Source: Dunaliella salina
Lineage: Eukaryota; Chlorophyta; Chlorophyceae; Chlamydomonadales; Dunaliellaceae
DNA: 10,066 bases
Direction: 5' to 3'
Assembly: GCA_002284615.2 (NCBI GenBank)
Contig: MU069892.1
Location: 164,207 to 174,272 of the forward strand
Position 1 is the stretch's first letter. Each line of letters begins with the position of its first letter. The translations under genes and the position numbers were made by a program. Shown in pieces: positions 1 through 6,977 of this stretch. The notes under the pieces were generated by a model. It worked only from the letters and a program-made list of their open reading frames with translations, ran no database searches and was not told the DNA's origin.

Positions 1-782
1 GTGTGTGTTGCGCTTGCACAAGCACTGCAGCCTGACGAGGTCAGCAACAAAAACCTGCCTCACGCTTTTGCCTAATGTCAAAATTCACTGCAATGAAACG
101 CCCATGCCAAACCCTTGACATGGAATCACTGCTACTTGCACCCTACCTGGTCAGGCACAAACCCCAACCTTTTTTCAACAGTTGTAATTCAAAGCAGGTA
201 GTTGCACTTGCCACCCATGACATGGAGCCAGTGTTCTGTGGTTTACTTGTGCCACCTCGTTGGACTCCAACCTTTTGTCCTCCGTCCTTTTGTTCCGACC
301 TCAGGCAAAACTTGCAGCAGGTAGTTGCACCCCATGCCATGGGACCAGTGGCCTTTCACTTGCGCTACCCGGTTCGACACGAACTCTAGCCTTTTGTCCT
401 CAGGCGCATCTCACGGGTAGTCGCACTTGCCTCCTTTTACAAGGGGCCAGCAGCCTGTGACTTGCACCCTACCTCGTCAGGCACAAACTCGAGCCTCTTG
501 TCCTCAAGCGTAACGCGCAGCAGGTGGTTGCACTCTCCACCCATGACATGGAAGCGGTCTCGCACCTTACCTCGTAAGGCACAAACTCGAGCCTTTTGTC
601 CTCAGGCGTAACGCGCAGCAGGTAGTTGCACTCGCCACCCATGACATGGAACCAGTGGCCTTTTACTTTCGCTACCTGGTTGGACACAAACTCTAGCCTT
701 TTGTCCTCAGACACATCTCGCAGCGGGTAGTCGCACTTGCCTCCTTTTACAAGGAGCCAGCAGCCTGTGACTTGCACCCTAC
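1..782 (-). repeat. Array of exon 7 3'-end copies in ISN1 intron 7
   Basis: About seven units averaging near 103 bases, each a copy of exon 7 from about codon 23 (DRFHVMGG) to the donor plus roughly 15-20 intron bases. The shared core GTTGCAC/GTCGCAC on the plus strand sits at 201, 324, 420, 527, 625, 730 and, in the real exon, 837. A higher-order period of 310 bases (three units) is visible: 420 to 730 and 527 to 837. Copies near the exon are close to it (MGGECNYLLRVTPEDKRLEF at about 579-640); copies toward position 1 are increasingly degenerate. Donor-like GAG/GTAAGG and GAG/GTAGGG sites recur in the units. Confidence 0.85.
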
Positions 783-935
783 CTCGTCAGGCACAAACTC
801 GAGCCTTTTGTCCTCAGGCGTAACGCGCAGCAGGTAGTTGCACTCGCCACCCATGACATGGAAGCGGTCCGTGACACTTGGAGGGAGGTGCAGCTTGCGG
901 AAGGTGTTCAGCAGCCCCGCCAGGCGACCCTCAAA
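783..935 (-). CDS. ISN1: ISN1 exon 7
   Basis: This exon has 153 bases, 51 codons, in phase 0 at both ends. The acceptor is ATGCACGCAG before 935; the donor is GTAGGG from 782. It encodes FEGRLAGLLNTFRKLHLPPS, then VTDRFHVMGGECNYLLRV and a tail ending LEFVPDE. The RLxGLL and MGGECNYLL blocks are typical of ISN1 just after motif II. The next exon would be expected to begin near a conserved Trp; no such exon is visible in 1-782. Reading past the donor hits a TAA after 11 codons. The exon is flanked on both sides by arrays of its own ends. Confidence 0.92.
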
Positions 936-3743
936 CTGCGTGCATGAGCGGGTAAGCCACCAGTTTGGTGCGCCATACTTGGTAGCATCCAGTGGCAGCA
1001 GTTTGATGTGTGCATGGTTGGTTCAGCCAGCCGGTACCCTGAGCCATGATTCATTACTGGTTGAGTGAGAGCTGATCACCTTAAACTACCGGCAGCCCCG
1101 CCAGGAGGCCCTCAAACTGCGCCTGCATGGTTGAATGAGCCATTGGGCACCCTGGGTCATGATTCGTAACTTCTGATGATCAGGATCCCTAAGTTACGAG
1201 GTCATGAATTCACAAGTGAGGATGCCCTGATTCATAACCAGCCCAGTGCGAATCCACAAGTGATGGCATTCTGATTCATGACAGCCGAGTGAGTGTTGAG
1301 CATCACAACTACCAGCAGATCCGCCAAGAGGCCCTTGCACCGCGCGCATGGTCGGGTCACCCAATGTGCACCCTCAGTCAGCATCAATTCATGGCTAATG
1401 ACGTTAGGAACCCACGAGTTACAATGTCATGAATTCCCAAGTGANGANGNNCNNATNCATNNNCAGCCGAGTGAGTGTTGAGCATCACAACTACCAGCAG
1501 ATCCGCCAAGAGGCCCTTGCACCGCGCGCATGGTCGGGTCACCCAATGTGCACCCTCAGTCAGCATCAATTCATGGCTAATGACGTTAGGAACCCACGAG
1601 TTACAATGTCATGAATTCCCAAGTGANGATGTCCCGATTCATGACCAGCCGAGTGAGTGTTGAGCAGCATAAACACCAGCAGATCCGTCAAGAGGCCCTT
1701 CCACTGCGCGCATGGCTTATGACAATTCCACAAGTTGCGATGCCATGGATTCACAAGTGGTGATGTAATGAATCATGACCAGTCAGGCGAAAGCTGAGCA
1801 GCGCCTTCAAAATCAGCAGCCCTGCCAGGCAACCCTCACGCGGAGCGCAAGGACTGGTCACCCAGAAATTTTTCTGTTTTGACATTTTTGATGGCATTCT
1901 ATGGCAGCAGAGCAGCTCAAAGGGGCCCAACAGCTCAGCTAGACAACCCCCAAACTGCACAAAAACGCATCTGGGTCAGCCAGCAGTTTTGGGAACCATA
2001 TTCAATTGCATCAAGTGGGCAGAGCAGATCATAGGAGTTCAGCAGCTCAGCTGGATGACCCTCAAACTGCACACAAACACGCGGGTCAGCCAGCACTATT
2101 GGGCACCATATGTGATGGTGGAAGTGGGCAGAGCAGGTCATAGGAGCCCAGCAGCTCAGCTGGACGACCCTCAAACTGCACACAAACACGCGGGTCAGCC
2201 AGCACTATTGGGCACCATATGTGATGGCGTAAGTGGGCAGAGCAGGTCATAGGAGCCCAGCAGCTCAGCTGAAGGACCCTCAAATTGCACACGAGCACAT
2301 GCGGGTCAGCCAACACTTTTGGGCACCAGATGCGATGGCATTCAAAGTGGCAGCAGAGCAGATCATAGGAGCCCAGCAGCTCAGCTCGAGGACCCTCAAA
2401 TTGCACACGAGCACATGCGGGTCAGCCAACACTTTTGTGCACCAGATGTGATAGCATTCAAAGTGGCAGCAGAGAAGGTCATAGGAGCCCAGCAGCTCAG
2501 CTGGACGACCCTCAAACTGCACACAAACGCACACAGGTCAACCAGCCGGTCTCATGGCACAGAGGCGACTGCCCAGCCCTTCCAGACCACATGATGCATA
2601 TCCACTCTTCTCCCCAGACACAATGGGAGAAGATGGATATGCAATGTGTCACTTTTCTTCCCTGCTTTCCCCTTCCCCTCCCCTTCCCGCCCTCCCCAAC
2701 TTTTGTCACAGGTGCATCTACTGTGTGGAGCACCTGCTCACGTCGGGCTTCAAAAAAAGCCATCCAAGGCACTGCTGTTCCTGGTATGAAGTACTAACAA
2801 TAAAATGGAGCATGTGACAGGACTGGCAAGCCACCCCATTAACAGTAATATGGACATGAGCAAGTGTCAGGACTGCCAAGCCACCCCATTAACAGTGATA
2901 TGAACACGAGCAAGTGTCAGGACTGGCAAGCCACCCCATTAACAGTAGTATGGATATGAGCAAGTGTTGGGACTGCCAAGCCACCCCATTAACAGTAGTA
3001 TGGATATGAGCAAGTGTTGGGACTGCCAAGCCACCCCATTAACAGTAATATGGATATGAGCAAGTGTCAGGACTGCCAAGCCACCCCATTAACAGTTAAA
3101 TGGTCATGAGCAAGTGTTGGGACTCCCAAGCCACCCCAGCTATGACGTCAGGTCTTGGCCACTTGCTTTAAGTCCCTCCTGACCCCTTGCTTTAAACCCT
3201 CCAACCATTCAAAACACCGAGTACAAAAGTTTTGAGGAGCACAACCCATGGAAAGCAGCATGGCTGCTCTGCCAAAGGCTTTTAAAGCTTTGTCCATAAA
3301 CCAAAAACCCTAAACCCAACACTCTCAATTCTAACCCTAACCCTAACCTAATCCCTGAACCTCAAATCTAATCCTACCCTAAACACTCACTTGACCCTAA
3401 TCCTAAACCCTCTCGCGCTCCCCCCCCCCCCCACACACACAGACACTTGCCTGCCCAGCCCATGCAAGACGGACAGCAAGGCGGAAACATTGCCCGGTAT
3501 ACCGCAGGCCTGCCCAGTCCATGCAAGATGGATGAGAAGGTGGAAACGTTGCCCAGGAAATGCCTGCCTGCCCTATCCATGCAAGATGGATGAGAAGGTA
3601 GAAACGTTGCCCATGACATGCATGCCTGGCCAATCCATGCAAGACGAACGACAAGGTGGAAACGTTCCCCATGATAGGTACCAGCAAGCCAATGCAAGAC
3701 ACATGGCAAGACGGAGACATCCCAAACCCCTCTCTCCTGCGCG

Positions 3744-3812
<69 letters not shown>

Positions 3813-6800
3813 TCTGCGCCTCCCCTGGGTATCCTGCACCTGTCACGATGCCCACATGAGTGTCACACTGAAGGAGGTTGATGGTGTGGGCAATCATGGC
3901 AGTGTCCTGAAGCATGCATGCATGCATGCACACGCACACACACACATTCACACACACCTTTTGCGCCTCCCCTGGGTACCCTGCGGCTGTCACGATGGCG
4001 ACATGAATGTCACACTGGAGGAGGTTGATGATGTGAGCAATCATGGCATTGTCCTGCATACACGTAATACACAACACACACACAATGCATGAGCGCGTGG
4101 ACGATGTCGCTTGCTAATGCTGAGCCACACAGCTTTGTTTCGGCAACCTATGCGGTGCCTAGGCCGCATCAAGTTCAGGTTGCCATCAAAGGGGCAAAAT
4201 GGAAAAAATTAGTGGCTAACTGGTATGCAGACACCAGATAACCTGCAGTCTGTGGAGCTGCTTGCAATTCCCAGCATGCACTGTTACAGAGGAAAGCTGG
4301 CTGAAAGAATGGCAGCTACACTTGCTCACATAGGTTCAGGGCTAAAGATTACAAAACGGACAAGTCTGCCCAGACGACTGTTGTCCGGGGAAGGTCCTCT
4401 TCAGAGGAACCCGAGGGCTGTCTCCTCATTCTGGAAGAGCTTGGAAAGTGTGACTTGCTGCCTTACTTACTGTACATTAGCAAACAACTCAGCCCAACTC
4501 GTGCTTGTCCAGACACGAGCCTCTTTTCTACCTGTCTTTCCTGCATTGCATGCATTCGTATGGCAAGCTCTTGCCAACTCTTTTCATGGTGGGTAGTGTC
4601 ATGGCTCTATTAATGTAGGTGCCCAGGCACTGACATTAGGGGGAACAATGACCCTACCCACCATGATGGGACTTCCGGGAATCCAATACCCTGCAGTAAC
4701 TCAACTTGCCAGTTCCCTGTGACTGCTTTACATGACCTCACACACGACCTCAATAACCTTTCCACATTGTTGCCTTGCAAGACAGTCCCTTGTTAGTCCC
4801 CGCTGTGCATGTTTGATATACCATCCTGTTCACATTGTTGGGGCACCATGGTACCTGCCTCTGGCGCACCCAACACCCTGGTGTGCACATGAACCTAGAT
4901 TCGTCAGGGGGGCCCAAGGGCTGCTTCCTCGACCACTGGTTGATCACTTCCTAACTCACGGATGCTGCTCGCAGCTAGGGTTGGTGGACCAATGCCATGT
5001 AATGGTAGCAATCCTCATGGCATGAATACATGTAATGGTAACAATAATACATGTAATGGTAACAATCCCCATGGCATAAAACATGTAATGGTGGCAATCC
5101 CCCATGGCATAATACATGTAATGGTGGCAATCCCCCATGGCATAATACATGTAATGGTGGCAATCCCCCATGGCATAATACATGTAATGGTAACAATCCC
5201 CCATGGCATAATACATGTAATGGTGGCAATCCCCCATGGCATAATACATGTAATGGTAGCAATCCCCATGGCATAATACATGTAATGGTGGCAATCCCCC
5301 ATGGCATAATACATGTAATGGTAACAATCCCCATGGCATAAATACAGAACTTGTCAGCACTGAATACACACCAGGAGCGGAGAAGAAGTGCGGATGTAAC
5401 CAAACCAATCTACAGCACAACCTTCTGTGTCTTTCAGGGTGATGCAACGCTCTCATGGTTTGCAGCAAGACAGGCCATCAATGCAAGACTCACTTGCTCA
5501 AAATGGCAACCATCCGCGTACAGGGTGCCATCGGCATCGAACGTGATGAGCCTCAGGTTCTTTGCACTTGCGTGGATCTGCAGAGCGCAAGGTGCGATGA
5601 GTATTTGAGTTCGAGGTATGATGAAAGAGTGAATTTGTGCAGGAGATAGGTGTGCGGAGTGTGTGGGCCCGCGTTGTGATGCAGGAGTATGTGAGCAGGC
5701 ACAGAAGCAGCGCAGGGGGCACTGAGAGCTGAAGTGCCTCCAACATTCCCTTCCCTCCATGTAATGGCTCAATGTTGTGCGCACACATGTAAGGCGATTG
5801 GAACAGAAGCAAACATGTCAGGTCAAAGTCCAGAGGGCTGCCTGGAGCAAGCATTCGGGTGCCTCAATTCTGTGCGCACGCATGGAAGGAAATTGGAGAG
5901 GAAGTCAGACAGGCAATGGTTTCAGCCTGTAGAATATGCCCACAGCAAGCATTCAGCCCTAACAGGAATTAGAAACTCATTAATGCGCATCCCATGCCTG
6001 AAAGATGCTCATCCCATGCCAGCAGGAGCTACAGTTGCCTATTGTGTGTTTCATCATTAATCGAGAGCAAAAGGAAAGTCTTTTGGGTTCCACTGATGAC
6101 ACTGTACTAAATATCTTTCAAAATCAGCAGTTGTAATTTACCAGTCCTGAAAATACGATGAAAATTTTTAGTTTAAGAAACCCAAAAAGGAATATGAAGG
6201 TGACCTTGCGCGCCAGCCTCCTGGGTGTGGTCCTCACCCACTGTCTACAATGACTGCACTAATGCTCCATTGGTTCAACTAGGCCTCACCTAAAAATAGA
6301 AAGGCTCCAACCCTCTTACCTGCGCAATGTTGACCACGTGCCTGAGCTCCGCAAAGTTGGGGGGAATGAACTTCCGCCGAGACAGCTTGAACACTTCGTC
6401 GTACTCCTGTTGTGGGGCAGCAGTCCACAACATTTTCATGCGTGAGAGTCACCACGATTAATCGAGGTGGATTTTTTCCACTGGCACCGGCTGTGGCTGC
6501 TGTTGTGGGGCAGCAGTCCGCGACATTTCCATGCGTGAGAGTCACCACGATTAATCGAAGTGGATTTTTGACTGGCACCGGCTGTGGCTGCTGTTGTGGG
6601 GCAGCAGTTCACAACATTTCCATGCATGAGAGTAACTGCGATTAATCGAAGTGGATTTTTTTGACTGGCACCGGCTGTGGCTGCTGTTATGGGGCAGCAG
6701 TTCACATCATTTTCATGCGTGAGAGCCACCACGATTAATTTAAGTGGCTTTTTTCGACTGGCACCGGCTGTGGCTGCAGGTGTACAAGACCTGCATATAC

Positions 6801-6941
6801 TCTGTTTCATCATGCCAATCATCAACAAGAACAGAATTCCATTTGCACTAATCATCCTCGGGTAGACCAGATCACCCGGCCCCTCAGGAAAGGAAGCCGT
6901 AGACATCCTCGCCTACCTTGGCAATCACCATCAATCCGTCA

Positions 6942-6977
<36 letters not shown>

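Larger units (their letters stand above)
4054..5493 (-). other. ISN1 intron 5
   Basis: This is the longest single intron with both flanking exons certain (1440 bases). It contains an 83-base foldback (4584-4666) and a 33-base minisatellite (4987-5345). The rest, including 4090-4580 and 4670-4985, shows no exon with family similarity. A 123-codon plus-strand frame at 4225-4596 has no recognisable motif and I do not call it a gene. Confidence 0.8.

Noticed and set aside
469..777. Protein-like minus-strand frame with MGGECNYLLRVTPEDKRLEF as a separate gene or full exon
   Set aside because: It is a run of exon 7 3'-half copies. None has a proper phase-0 acceptor in front of it, and the repeats are in shifted frames relative to the real exon.
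2808..3137. CRISPR-like regular array
   Set aside because: The units are contiguous tandem repeats with no unique spacers, and the context is a eukaryotic intron. The same holds for the 33-base array.
3300..3411. Chromosome end
   Set aside because: The telomere-like units are degenerate, short, and lie between exons of one gene.
3374..4092. Long reading frames of over 200 codons on both strands
   Set aside because: They run through the 58-base repeat and the (CA)n tract and use intron sequence; only the two 96-base exon 6 copies within them match a protein family.
4225..4596. 123-codon plus-strand open frame in intron 5
   Set aside because: No recognisable motif or homology, no splice or promoter context, and it lies antisense inside a confidently placed intron. 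Best regarded as chance.
4956..5468. Repeat-protein-like frames (for example HYMYYAMGDC units) on both strands
   Set aside because: They are by-products of a 33-base minisatellite, which stays open because 33 is a multiple of three. No start, signal or flanking coding sequence supports a gene.
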